From: DATJGR01 sp963735085
Lineage (GTDB): Bacteria; Pseudomonadota; Gammaproteobacteria; Pseudomonadales; Azotimanducaceae
Length of the DNA stretch: 64,000 nucleotides
Assembly (NCBI GenBank): GCA_963735085.1
Contig: CAVTJP010000002.1
Span: 1,406,399 to 1,470,398 of the forward strand
Direction: 5' to 3'
Each line of letters starts with the position of its first letter. The stretch's first letter is position 1. Shown here one piece after another: positions 46,850 through 55,876 of the stretch. Made by a program: the position numbers and the translations under genes. The notes below the pieces were generated by a model. It had not been told where the DNA came from, ran no database searches, and saw only the letters and a program-made list of their open reading frames with translations.

Positions 46850-48783
46850 CTGTCCTGCGCTACTCCGGTGTTCGAAGCATCAGCCTCAGGCATCGGCTTC
46901 TCCGTCATGAACACCCGAAACGGAGTGAAATCCTCGAGGTGAAGCGTCCAGGACTCAGAGTCCGCGCCGGCTGCCTGTCTTTCGAATCCCAAGCGAGAGA
47001 ACAAGTCCGCAACAATCGAGTTCCGTGCAGTCGGCACGAAGCGCCCGATTATCCGCTTCGCTCCGCCACACTTGGCCTGGTGAGCGATATGGTTACACAC
47101 GGCTTGTTCAACGCCTCTGTTGAGCACTCGACAACTCATCAGCCAGCTATCGATCTCCCATTCATCGTTGCGCATGTTGCAGATCACGACACTGATCATG
47201 CCGTTGTCGCCATAACGATCTCGCACCGAGACCTGCAGGCAGTAGTGCTCGCGCGATTGTTCCAGAGCAGCGACCTGCTGTTCCGTGTAGCGACGGGTCG
47301 TCAGATTGAATTGATTCGTCTTGTTGATGAGTTGGGTGACCCGCTTGCGTCCTCCGAACGCAAACGAACGAAACTCGATCTGCATTTCCAACGACGCCAA
47401 GAACGCGTCCAAATCGCGGGCCCCGCCAAGCGCCTGAGCACGCGCTGAGTTCGCTTTGTATTGCTCTGCGCGAACTAGATCTTCGCTGGTAAACGCGACG
47501 GATTCGAAGTACCCGGCAGCGAATAGCGTTCTGACATACGACGAAGGGTCCGAACCTAGTTCAGGGACGGCGACGTCAGGCAAAGCCGATCTCACCTGCG
47601 CACGCTCAACCGGATTGTCATCGAGCATCACCATCGCATCCAGACCCAGATCCAGTTGCTGCGCGATTTGCTCGATATTCGTCGCCTTGTCATTCCAGTT
47701 TGCAACGAACACGGCAATGTCATCCTCCGACAAGATCATGCCGGGATGCTTTCGAAATGGAAGCCGCGCGGTGGCATCATCGTTCTTCGAACACACGGCG
47801 AGCACAACGCCACGTCTGCGCAGATCGAGAGCAGCGGATTGGATTGCGCGATGCGCCTCGCCGCGCGCGTCTCCCGGGTGCAGCGCAATGCCATCGAGTC
47901 CGTCATCGCCAATCACACCACCCCATAGTGTGTTGTCCAGATCGAGGACCAGACACTTTCGGGATTTGCCGCGCATCGTCGCCACCGTTCGTGCAACAAA
48001 CTCGCCATACATGGGTAGCGCGGCGGCCGAACACGGCAACTTCGCGACAAACCACTGGCGATCGTCGTACCACTGGTCGAGTCCGATACATTGCGCGAGC
48101 CAATCCATGTCGATTACGACATCGCCTCGGCGAGCCGCATCGCGCACGAGTTCCGCGTTGAACCGCGCGATGGACGCGCGCAGGGTACCGAGCGTTCCGA
48201 TGTCGAGGCTGCCTAACAGCAACTCCGCCGGCGCGGGCAAAGTCTGCACAATGCACGTTGCCCCGCTATTTTCGCGAAAGCCATCACGTATGACGTTCAA
48301 TTCATGCGCTGCGGTATCTGGATCGGCCAACGGCCAGTCCTTCCCCCCGGCGCGAAACGGCAGCCCTCGGTGGTCAATTGCCAGCCAGATGGCATCCAGC
48401 GAAGATCGGTTCAACAGCGAGGCTGGATTCGCCGCTTCTTGCGCCACTTGCCCAAAATCCGCGGCAACAATGTCCAACGAGACACCTGATCTCAACGCGG
48501 ATGCGACGACGAACGGCTTCAGAAAATCGACTGTCGCGTTGCTTACGAGCCCAAGTCGGAACTTTGACAAGCTCTTCAAGGGGTGCGCAGCGCTCAGGTG
48601 ATCGTGCACCCGCGCGATCGCAATCGCTTGATTGATCCCCAGATATTGAGTTGCCAAAGCACGCAGTCGGTCTTCCCATCCGTGTCCGGGGGCCTCCTCG
48701 ACGGATTTGAGTTCGGTCCGGAAATCTTGGGACATCCGTGGAAGCCACGGCAGAGTTGTGAGCGGAGCGTCTATGTATGACAT
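46846..48783 (-). CDS. FkbH-like HAD-IIIC phosphatase/acyltransferase
   Basis: This 645-aa protein has an N-terminal SGNH-like region (FRLGLVSNATVDFLKPFVVA). A HAD domain follows with the signature CLVLDLDNTLWGGVIGDDGL (DxDNT nucleophile, near residue 285), VLAVCSKNDDATA (Ser/Lys) and MVMLDDNPVERAQVR. The C-terminal half contains a GNAT-like segment (LMSCRVLNRGVEQAV). FkbH-type enzymes dephosphorylate 1,3-bisphosphoglycerate and load glyceryl onto an ACP. The small ACP gene upstream (48823-49074) fits this. It probably makes a glyceryl-ACP unit for polysaccharide decoration. Confidence 0.85.
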   Translation of the reverse strand: MSYIDAPLTTLPWLPRMSQDFRTELKSVEEAPGHGWEDRLRALATQYLGINQAIAIARVHDHLSAAHPLKSLSKFRLGLVSNATVDFLKPFVVASALRSGVSLDIVAADFGQVAQEAANPASLLNRSSLDAIWLAIDHRGLPFRAGGKDWPLADPDTAAHELNVIRDGFRENSGATCIVQTLPAPAELLLGSLDIGTLGTLRASIARFNAELVRDAARRGDVVIDMDWLAQCIGLDQWYDDRQWFVAKLPCSAAALPMYGEFVARTVATMRGKSRKCLVLDLDNTLWGGVIGDDGLDGIALHPGDARGEAHRAIQSAALDLRRRGVVLAVCSKNDDATARLPFRKHPGMILSEDDIAVFVANWNDKATNIEQIAQQLDLGLDAMVMLDDNPVERAQVRSALPDVAVPELGSDPSSYVRTLFAAGYFESVAFTSEDLVRAEQYKANSARAQALGGARDLDAFLASLEMQIEFRSFAFGGRKRVTQLINKTNQFNLTTRRYTEQQVAALEQSREHYCLQVSVRDRYGDNGMISVVICNMRNDEWEIDSWLMSCRVLNRGVEQAVCNHIAHQAKCGGAKRIIGRFVPTARNSIVADLFSRLGFERQAAGADSESWTLHLEDFTPFRVFMTEKPMPEADASNTGVAQDR

Positions 48784-48822
48784 GAACTAATTCCGCACTG
48801 CACAGCCATCCTCAAACACGGG

Positions 48823-49074
48823 CTAGCCCGCGAACTGAACCTTTGACGAGATGTGCTCGACGAAACTACGCACACTGGTCAACTCTTCGATTTCATCGAT
48901 CGTGAACGATACGCCGAACTCTTCCTCGGTCGCCATGATCAGACGAATGTGTCTGAGGCTGTCCCATGCTTCCATGCCTTCACTGGTCAGATCATCGGAG
49001 AAATCGAACGCTTCGCTATCGAATACGTCTGAAAATATCGTACCCAACGCCGTACGAATCTTTTGTTCGTTCAT
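48823..49074 (-). CDS. Acyl carrier protein
   Basis: This 83-aa protein has the phosphopantetheine serine in GMEAWDSLRHIRLI (DSL motif). It is rich in acidic residues and has the usual helical pattern. The ATG at 49074 (MNEQKIRTALG) is preferred because the upstream in-frame extension is unlike ACPs. It lies just before the FkbH-like gene (39-base gap), so it is the probable carrier for a glyceryl or other acyl unit. Confidence 0.88.
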   Translation of the reverse strand: MNEQKIRTALGTIFSDVFDSEAFDFSDDLTSEGMEAWDSLRHIRLIMATEEEFGVSFTIDEIEELTSVRSFVEHISSKVQFAG

Positions 49075-49201
49075 ATCATTTGCAGGTTCTTGATCAGCAA
49101 AAAAGATGCTAGCACGCACCTGCACGGCGAAGTGCCAACGATTGTGCGCGGAGTTTTAGCGCCATCTCTCCAACGACCAGGTGGAATCGTGCTGGGGTAA
49201 T

Positions 49202-50473
49202 TCACGCCTTGGTTGCGACCGCTGCCTCGCGCAACAGCGCTGCAAGCTGGCCCGTCTGCGACTCTCTCGAATACCTTGCTATGGTCGCCTCGGGCGGTTG
49301 CGGCACATCACCCATCCTCACGCGCTCGATAAAATTGAGGAGCGCAGCTTTGATCTCCTGTACAGAGTCCAGACGTGCAATCACGCCGGCCCCCACAGCT
49401 TGGAGTGCCTTTGCGGTATCTCCTTCGGGGTCGGTAAGAGCAAGAATCGGACGACGCGCTCTGAGATACTCGTAGAGTTTTGCCGGTATCTGCGCGTTAC
49501 AGTTGGATGCTTGCAGAATCAGCAAACCATCCACCGTCAACATCTCGTTCAGCGCATCGACGTAGTCAACTGGAGGCTCCGTGCGAACGAGGTCAGAAAT
49601 CCCCAGCCGAAGGAATTCGCGCGTGTAGTCGACTTCCGTACCGGGCGCACGCAACACGATCTGCAAATCTTCGCAACGCACAGCGCCTTGCGTCTTGAGC
49701 GACGCAAGCGCCAAGAACAGCTGGCTGGGATCGCGTTCACTACTGTAGATGATGCCGCTGTGGAGCAGTACGACGGGCCGCGCTGCCTGGCCGCCTGGAC
49801 GACGATTCGCGGCTAACTCCTCCGCGCGCCGAAAGGTCTCCTCGTCGAATCCATTCTCGATCACCCGAAGTTTGGATTGGAACGCAGGGAAGCGATGCGC
49901 GTAAAGGTTCTGCGCACCCGGCGTCGCAAAGACAATTTTGTCCGCATTCGCGAATATCTTCGTTTCCAGTTCGCGCCACGCCCGGTTTGCCTTGGGTTCG
50001 GGTGGCCAATCGGTCTGCCACATCGGATCGCGAAATTCGGCCAGCCAAGGGACACCGCACCGGCGTGCTACCGCCAACCCAATCTGGTGTGCTGTCGCAA
50101 TTGGAAAGGTCGTCCACAGTACGTCGACCGCTTCCGATCTAATGATCTCCACCGCCTTCGGAACCGCCCAAAAGCGCCACGATGCCCAACGATCCGGAAT
50201 CGCGAGCATCGCGGGATAGCGTCCCAATATGCTCAGGCGCGCCGCGGCATTCACGCCAAACGCCCGATGGACGACCAAATCGCGGGCGACTTCGTTACCC
50301 ACCGCCTCACCTGTTTCCTCGTAAGCACTTGGGTGAATGCTCAAGATGATGGGGCGCCAGCCATATTTCGGCAGATGTTGTGCGAAGCGCAGCATCCGTT
50401 GCATGCCACTGCTGCCTCGCATCGGAGGGAAATGGTATCCAACAAGCAATACAGTGCCGCCGTCTACTACCAC
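49202..50473 (-). CDS. GT4-type glycosyltransferase
   Basis: This 423-aa GT-B glycosyltransferase has an N-terminal VLLVGYHFPPMRGSSGMQRM and acceptor half. It also has IPDRWASWRFWAV, PWLAEFRDPMW, VRVIENGFDEETF and KLYEYLRARRPILAL (the E of the donor site). This is the group found near XrtA hydrolase genes. A GTG at 50473 overlaps the preceding hydrolase stop. Longer starts at 50491 or 50518 are also in frame. It would add a sugar to the repeat unit. Confidence 0.85.
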   Translation of the reverse strand: MVVDGGTVLLVGYHFPPMRGSSGMQRMLRFAQHLPKYGWRPIILSIHPSAYEETGEAVGNEVARDLVVHRAFGVNAAARLSILGRYPAMLAIPDRWASWRFWAVPKAVEIIRSEAVDVLWTTFPIATAHQIGLAVARRCGVPWLAEFRDPMWQTDWPPEPKANRAWRELETKIFANADKIVFATPGAQNLYAHRFPAFQSKLRVIENGFDEETFRRAEELAANRRPGGQAARPVVLLHSGIIYSSERDPSQLFLALASLKTQGAVRCEDLQIVLRAPGTEVDYTREFLRLGISDLVRTEPPVDYVDALNEMLTVDGLLILQASNCNAQIPAKLYEYLRARRPILALTDPEGDTAKALQAVGAGVIARLDSVQEIKAALLNFIERVRMGDVPQPPEATIARYSRESQTGQLAALLREAAVATKA

Positions 50474-52299
50474 GCAGCCATCCAATCGCATACCCAATCG
50501 GAGGCTTGCCGCTTCCATGTCTCGCGCGAGAACGTGTGATCGGCGTCCAGCAAATCACGGCGCTGCACGCGGGAATCTGCCAGCAATCCCTCCCACGCAC
50601 GAGACGATGCAATGACTTCGTCGAACTCTCTGGCGATGTAGTCGTTGCCGCTCATCACTATGAGCACCGGGCCAGTGAAACGCCGCAATCCAACACCGGT
50701 ACCCACGGGCAGCGGCAGGTGTGCCAGGCTCGTATCTGCCGCAGACCCGGTCAGGCGTTTCAAGCTACGACCGCGAGCATACGACCACAGCGTTTGAAAG
50801 AATGATCGAAGCGATTCACCTAAACGGAATTCTCCGTGACGTATTCGATCCCAGAACTCACGGGACAACAATCGCCGAACGTAGTAGTGCTTCAGCATCA
50901 CCTCCGCGCGGCCGCCCTCCGTTCTAACCCACGGATTCACTAACACGACCCCCTTCACGCGTGGATCCTGATGCGCGTAGAAAAGGATTCCACTCGCAGA
51001 TTCACATTCCCCCAACAGTACGACTTCGTCGATATCGGGTCGCGCGGCAATCAGGCAATCAATTGCACAACGAATGTCGGGCTCCGACTGCTGGAAGCCT
51101 ACGTAGGTTCCGCTGCTGTCGCCCATCCCGCGCAGGTCAAAGCGCAGAACCGCATATCCGATCGCCGCCAATCTGCGTGCCAGGGATACGAATTGCCGGT
51201 GAGCACCAACACGATATTGCGGGCCGCCCGCCACGACGATGACCACGCCGCGACGTCGGCCGGCACGTCCAGCATGGAGAACGCCAACCAACTCGTCGCC
51301 ATCGCATTCGATTATTCGTGCAGTTTCGACATCGTCGATTCGGCCATCCATACGCGCGTCCCGTGGACGCGAGTCCGAAATGTCCGTTACCTCGGCTGTG
51401 GCACCTTCCTCTACTGAATTTTCTTGCCCCGATCGTTGCGCAATCCAATCAGACACCGCTTGTGATGTGGCAGAAATCAGACTCGGTGCGAGCGTCCGTT
51501 CATGCAAGTTCCAAAACGGCGGCGCAACAACTCGTTCCAGTTTCAATGGCACTCCGTCGCCACGATACGCATCTGCAAGCGCAACATTTGCGCGCGGCAC
51601 GTTCGCGTCATCGGATGCGACGACTTCGAACCAGCCGACTTGCTTGCCGGAGATCTCGAACGCTCCGGGCAATGCGATCTGATCCATTTCTGCCGCCAGC
51701 GTCGAGCCAATGCGATACCCAGATACTTCGATCGGCTCGCCCATCGCAGCGATATGTCGAAGCTGCTCGGTGCTCTTGATGCCGTCGGCTTGGGCGATTT
51801 CCGCCGCGATCCGAATACGCAGGAACTGGGTGAAGTACGCCTTGCCGCTTACCACGGGCTGCCAAAACAGAAGATTCACGATTTGCGCGTCCCGCCGTGC
51901 GACGTGTGCCGCGAGCATGGCGCCTGTGCGAATGCCCCAAAGCGTTCGACATCCATTGCCTTGATCTCGCAGCCAATCGACGCCCCGGCGGATGTCGTCC
52001 TGCCACCGCGCCCAGGACGCATCCACGTACTCTCCAGCACTATCACCGGTGCCGAAGAGGTCCAAGATCAACGTACCGCAGCCCAGTTCGGCCAACGATC
52101 GCGCCTGTACCGCAACCATCGCGCGACATCGGTTCATCTCCTCGCCAAATGCCGGCGCAAGCAGGATGTCACCCAATCCAGATGGCTTGGCGATCGGCGG
52201 GAAGTAGACGCCGGCGAGCGAACCACTCGCCCCTCGAACGTTTACCGGACGAAGTGTGCCTTTCTTCATGCGAGCCCGAGCGTCCTTGGCAAGTGACAT
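50467..52299 (-). CDS. Fused exosortase A-associated alpha/beta hydrolases 2 and 1
   Basis: This 610-aa protein joins two alpha/beta-hydrolase domains. The N-terminal half (ILLAPAFGEEMNRCRAMVAV, LILDLFGTGDSAG, LWGIRTGAMLA) matches hydrolase 2, with the nucleophile serine absent (GIRTG in place of GxSxG). The C-terminal half (VVIVVAGGPQYRVGAHRQFV, LRFDLRGMGDSSG, LLGECESASG) matches hydrolase 1, with a cysteine at the nucleophile position and the C-terminal histidine in DADHTFSRE. Elsewhere these are separate adjacent genes. The fusion probably acts on ACP-bound or glycan-bound acyl groups. The upstream gene is an ACP. Confidence 0.85.
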   Translation of the reverse strand: MSLAKDARARMKKGTLRPVNVRGASGSLAGVYFPPIAKPSGLGDILLAPAFGEEMNRCRAMVAVQARSLAELGCGTLILDLFGTGDSAGEYVDASWARWQDDIRRGVDWLRDQGNGCRTLWGIRTGAMLAAHVARRDAQIVNLLFWQPVVSGKAYFTQFLRIRIAAEIAQADGIKSTEQLRHIAAMGEPIEVSGYRIGSTLAAEMDQIALPGAFEISGKQVGWFEVVASDDANVPRANVALADAYRGDGVPLKLERVVAPPFWNLHERTLAPSLISATSQAVSDWIAQRSGQENSVEEGATAEVTDISDSRPRDARMDGRIDDVETARIIECDGDELVGVLHAGRAGRRRGVVIVVAGGPQYRVGAHRQFVSLARRLAAIGYAVLRFDLRGMGDSSGTYVGFQQSEPDIRCAIDCLIAARPDIDEVVLLGECESASGILFYAHQDPRVKGVVLVNPWVRTEGGRAEVMLKHYYVRRLLSREFWDRIRHGEFRLGESLRSFFQTLWSYARGRSLKRLTGSAADTSLAHLPLPVGTGVGLRRFTGPVLIVMSGNDYIAREFDEVIASSRAWEGLLADSRVQRRDLLDADHTFSRETWKRQASDWVCDWMAAW

Positions 52300-52356
52300 C
52301 GCACCATCTCACCGCACCAACGAAGATAGGCTCGCGCGTGCACTTCAACGTACACG

Positions 52357-52608
52357 CTATTCTGCGAGCTTCCTGGAGACGAATTCCGAAAGAGTGCCAA
52401 CGGTCTCGAAGACCTCGGCGTTCAAGTCGCCATCGTCGATCGTGACCCCGAAGTCATCCTCAATGGCCGTCAATACGTTCACCACAGCCATAGAGTCGAA
52501 CTCCGGCAACTCGCCAAGCAGCCGAGTGTCCGCAGTGAAAGCCGAGGCGCGACTTCCCAATGACAGCGTATCACCTAGAATTCGCTTCAGCTCGCTAACC
52601 ACTTCCAT
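52357..52608 (-). CDS. Acyl carrier protein (exosortase A-associated)
   Basis: This 83-aa ACP starts at ATG 52608 (MEVVSELKRILGDTL). It has the phosphopantetheine serine in LPEFDSMAVVNVLTAIEDDF, a pattern typical of XrtA-locus ACPs (FDSMAVV). Helices and acidic surface fit. The in-frame extension to 52659 is not ACP-like. It is the first gene of a minus-strand operon with the hydrolase fusion and glycosyltransferase. Confidence 0.9.
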   Translation of the reverse strand: MEVVSELKRILGDTLSLGSRASAFTADTRLLGELPEFDSMAVVNVLTAIEDDFGVTIDDGDLNAEVFETVGTLSEFVSRKLAE

Positions 52609-52821
52609 ACGCTGGGCACCTTCGCTCGAAACGAGCTGAAATGGGCATACGCCACACATCAGGGTGCAGCATCGTAAACCGGGGTCAAATTATATCTGTG
52701 CGTGATCAAGTCGTGTGCGAAGGATGTAACATCTATCGACCGCCTACCGATTACAGTTGCGTCATCACAATCTACGATGGCTATGCTAGCCTGCCCCCGC
52801 CGAGTGCATTGAGACGTTTCT

Positions 52822-54636
52822 GTGTTGTTGGGACTTGCGAACGTTGGGCAAGATGCGGCCGTCGCGGAACCGCTCGCTCGGTACGTAGAGGAGCCGAGTT
52901 GCAGTACTGGCGGCGCCCAACCGCACACGCGTATCCGCGGCACTGCCGCGGCGACCGCCAACATTTCCGGCGTTACTGTACTGCTTGACGGACAACCCTG
53001 GTGGAACGACGGATCCGGACCCGCGACCGCACGCGCCATCGCCAACGCGTACTTGAGTCGTGGTTCCAAATTGCTGGTGGAATTGAATGGCGCGTTCGCG
53101 ATCGCAGTTTACGACGAGCCTTCGGCCAGCCTCACCCTGGCAATCGACCGCATGGGGATCAGCAGTGTCGCGTGGGCGGTCGACGGGCCATTCATCGTCT
53201 TCTCCACATCCGCTGCCGCTGTTGCGAACCGCCCCGGCGCCCGTTACGCGGTCCGACACCAGGCGCTGTACGACTACTTCTTCTTTCACATGGTGCCATC
53301 ACCGGAGACGGCGTTCGAAGGTGTAAGCAAGCTCGCGGCCGCATCGCACATTGTGTTCAGCGAATTCGGCCGCCACGAATCCAACTATTGGACTCCCGAC
53401 TTTCATCGTTCCGGCGCATCCAACTTCGAGACGCTGCGAGCGGATTTACATTCAACGCTCGAGTCCGCCGTCAGGCGCCAATATGCTGGGCGGACGACCG
53501 GTGCGTTCTTGAGCGGCGGTCTCGACAGCTCCACGGTAACAGGGTACCTCGCCCGCGTCGCTCAACCCGCCACGTGCAACACGTTCTCCATCGGGTTTGG
53601 CCAAGCGGGATACGATGAGCTCGAGTACGCACGGATCGCCAATCGTCATTTTGGCTGCACCGCACACGAATATGTTGTGTCAGCAGATGATGTCCTGGCG
53701 GCGATCCCCATCGTCGCGTCTGCGTTCGACGAGCCTTTCGGCAACTCCTCCGCGATTCCCACATACGCCTGTGCAAAGTTCGCACGTTCCTCGGGTACTA
53801 CGCGGCTACTCGCTGGAGACGGCGGCGATGAACTGTTCGCCGGCAATGATCGCTATGGTCGCCAGAAGGTTTTCGAGCTTTACAACCGGGTCCCCCGGGC
53901 CTTGCGTGAAGCCAGTCAGCGTTTCGTGCAGCGCAGGATTGACGTCGAAAGTCGCGTAGCCTTGCTCAGAAAGGTCCGCAGCTATGTCGACCAAGCCTCG
54001 ACGCCGCTTCCCGAACGATACGAAACATGGAATCTGGTGTATCGGGAAGGTTCGCATCTGCTGTTCGACGATGAGTTCCTGGCAAGCGTGGATCTCGAGC
54101 GCCCGCTTCGGCACATGCGCGAGGTTTTTCAGTCAACTCCGTCCAAGGATCTGATCGATCGTATGCTTTACTACGATTGGAAATTCACGTTGGCCGACAG
54201 CGACCTGCGCAAAGTCACCGTCGCATGTGCTGCCGCCGGAATGGGCGTCGAGTTTCCGATGCTCGACAATGGCGTCGTCGAACTCTCAGCGAGAGTTCCT
54301 TCGTCGCTGAAGATGAAGGGCCGCCAGCTCCGAACGTTCTACAAGCGCGCCATGCGCGGATTCCTGCCAGAACAAGTGTTGACAAAGACCAAGCACGGAT
54401 TTGGATTGCCGTTCGGACATTGGCTCAAATCGAGTACTGCGCTGGCCGAAGCCATCTACGGAAGCCTGAGTGACCTCAAGCGGCGCGGCATCGTGAAAGC
54501 CGAATTCATAGATTCTTTGATTGACCAGCATCGTACCGGCCATCATGCGTACTACGGATTTCTGATATGGGATCTCGCCATTCTCGAGGAATGGTTGAAG
54601 GTTCGCGCAACCTCCGCCTCGACGCGGCTCAGCTGA
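52822..54636 (+). CDS. Asparagine-synthetase-like amidotransferase with degenerate glutaminase half
   Basis: This 604-aa protein starts at GTG 52822 (an in-frame stop sits 12 bases before it). The N-terminal glutaminase domain has no Cys2 (it starts MLLGLANVGQDAAV), but the domain shape is kept (VELNGAFAIAVYDEPSASL). The C-terminal ATP-pyrophosphatase has GAFLSGGLDSSTVTGYLARV, FGNSSAIPTY, LLAGDGGDELFAGNDRY and MLDNGVVEL. The synthetase half looks active. It may take ammonia from a partner glutaminase, such as the one at 59627-61561. It lies alone on the plus strand between two minus-strand operons. Confidence 0.85.
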   Translation: MLLGLANVGQDAAVAEPLARYVEEPSCSTGGAQPHTRIRGTAAATANISGVTVLLDGQPWWNDGSGPATARAIANAYLSRGSKLLVELNGAFAIAVYDEPSASLTLAIDRMGISSVAWAVDGPFIVFSTSAAAVANRPGARYAVRHQALYDYFFFHMVPSPETAFEGVSKLAAASHIVFSEFGRHESNYWTPDFHRSGASNFETLRADLHSTLESAVRRQYAGRTTGAFLSGGLDSSTVTGYLARVAQPATCNTFSIGFGQAGYDELEYARIANRHFGCTAHEYVVSADDVLAAIPIVASAFDEPFGNSSAIPTYACAKFARSSGTTRLLAGDGGDELFAGNDRYGRQKVFELYNRVPRALREASQRFVQRRIDVESRVALLRKVRSYVDQASTPLPERYETWNLVYREGSHLLFDDEFLASVDLERPLRHMREVFQSTPSKDLIDRMLYYDWKFTLADSDLRKVTVACAAAGMGVEFPMLDNGVVELSARVPSSLKMKGRQLRTFYKRAMRGFLPEQVLTKTKHGFGLPFGHWLKSSTALAEAIYGSLSDLKRRGIVKAEFIDSLIDQHRTGHHAYYGFLIWDLAILEEWLKVRATSASTRLS

Positions 54637-54688
54637 TCCCAGGACACCGCACTTTCACTTCGCGATTGAACGAACGTGCGCTGGCTGA

Positions 54689-55876
54689 TCACCTACCGGA
54701 ACTATCAACTGTCTCGGCATACACGATTCGCTGCCGGCGGATTGTGTCATCCCACCCCAAACGCTCACCATAGGCGCGTATCGAAGTACGGTCGGGACAT
54801 ACGGCCAGGACTTCGCGAATACCTTGCACCAACGCATCTGCGTCGCCAACCCGGACGAGGCGGCCCAGTTCCGGGCAGACAAGAATTTCACGGATCCCGC
54901 CACAATCAGTTGCAATCACCGGAAGTCCACAGCTCAGCGCCTCAAGAAGGACGTTCGGCATGCCCTCCATCGACGAAGCCAGCACAAGTGCGTCCGCGGC
55001 GCTGTAGTATCCAACCAGCGCTTCGCGATCTAAAGCCCCGGCGAACTGCACCCGGTCGGCAACGCCAAATCGATCTGCCGCTTCGATCAGACGCCCTTCA
55101 TACGGCCCGAGACCGACGACAACAAGTTGTGTCCCGGGGAACTGCGCCAGCGCTTCGATCGCGCGGTGGTGCCCTTTCGATTCGACCAGGTTGCCTACCG
55201 ACAGCAGAACCTGCCCACTCCAGCGCAGCGTCCGTCGCGCATTCGCGTAGTCCAGCGGCCGAAACTCCGACGAATCGACGCCATTCCGCAAGGTGAGGAT
55301 CTTGACGGCCGCGATGCCCAGACCGATCAATCGCTCCCGCAGCGCCTCGCTCACCGTGATGATCCGGCTTGCTCTGCTGGCTGCCCAGCGAATCAGAACG
55401 CGCGAAAAAAAGTATTCCGGCAGTAGATTCACATCGCTACCCCGCGCCGTGATCACCAGCGGCTTGCCGAAGATCTTGGCCAGCAACGCGGCCGCGACGC
55501 CATCCGGATAGAAGTAGTGCGCATCGATGACATCGAAGCCGTCCCGCCGCAGCAGTCGCCTCATCAGCCGCAACGAGGCAAACATCATCGTAAATGGCGC
55601 GATGAAGCGGCCCAGTCCGGGGATCGTCAGGAATCGCGGATGGTGGACCTGCACACCATGCCGCCACTCGAACGCCACAATTTCACGGAAGGCGCCATAT
55701 CGGCCCAGCACTCGCGGCACCGGAGCAACGACGACAGCTTCGATCGTGGAGTCTGCAATCAAGCGCTGCAGCCGCCGTTCGACGAACAGACCATGCCCCG
55801 GTTGCACCGCGTTCGGGTACAGATTCGTGAATGTCAGCAGCCGTATCTTACGATCCGAACGAGACATGCCCGTCAC
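54689..55876 (-). CDS. GT4 glycosyltransferase
   Basis: This 395-aa GT-B enzyme has FTNLYPNAVQPGHGLFVERR at the N-terminus, then IDAHYFYPDGVAAALLAKIF and PLVITARGSDVNLLPEYF. The donor site is LVLASSMEGMPNVLLEALSC with GLPVIATDCGG. These are family GT4 features. The start overlaps the preceding glycosyltransferase end by 29 bases, so the two are likely coupled. It acts in the cytosol on a lipid-linked sugar. Confidence 0.88.
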   Translation of the reverse strand: MTGMSRSDRKIRLLTFTNLYPNAVQPGHGLFVERRLQRLIADSTIEAVVVAPVPRVLGRYGAFREIVAFEWRHGVQVHHPRFLTIPGLGRFIAPFTMMFASLRLMRRLLRRDGFDVIDAHYFYPDGVAAALLAKIFGKPLVITARGSDVNLLPEYFFSRVLIRWAASRASRIITVSEALRERLIGLGIAAVKILTLRNGVDSSEFRPLDYANARRTLRWSGQVLLSVGNLVESKGHHRAIEALAQFPGTQLVVVGLGPYEGRLIEAADRFGVADRVQFAGALDREALVGYYSAADALVLASSMEGMPNVLLEALSCGLPVIATDCGGIREILVCPELGRLVRVGDADALVQGIREVLAVCPDRTSIRAYGERLGWDDTIRRQRIVYAETVDSSGR

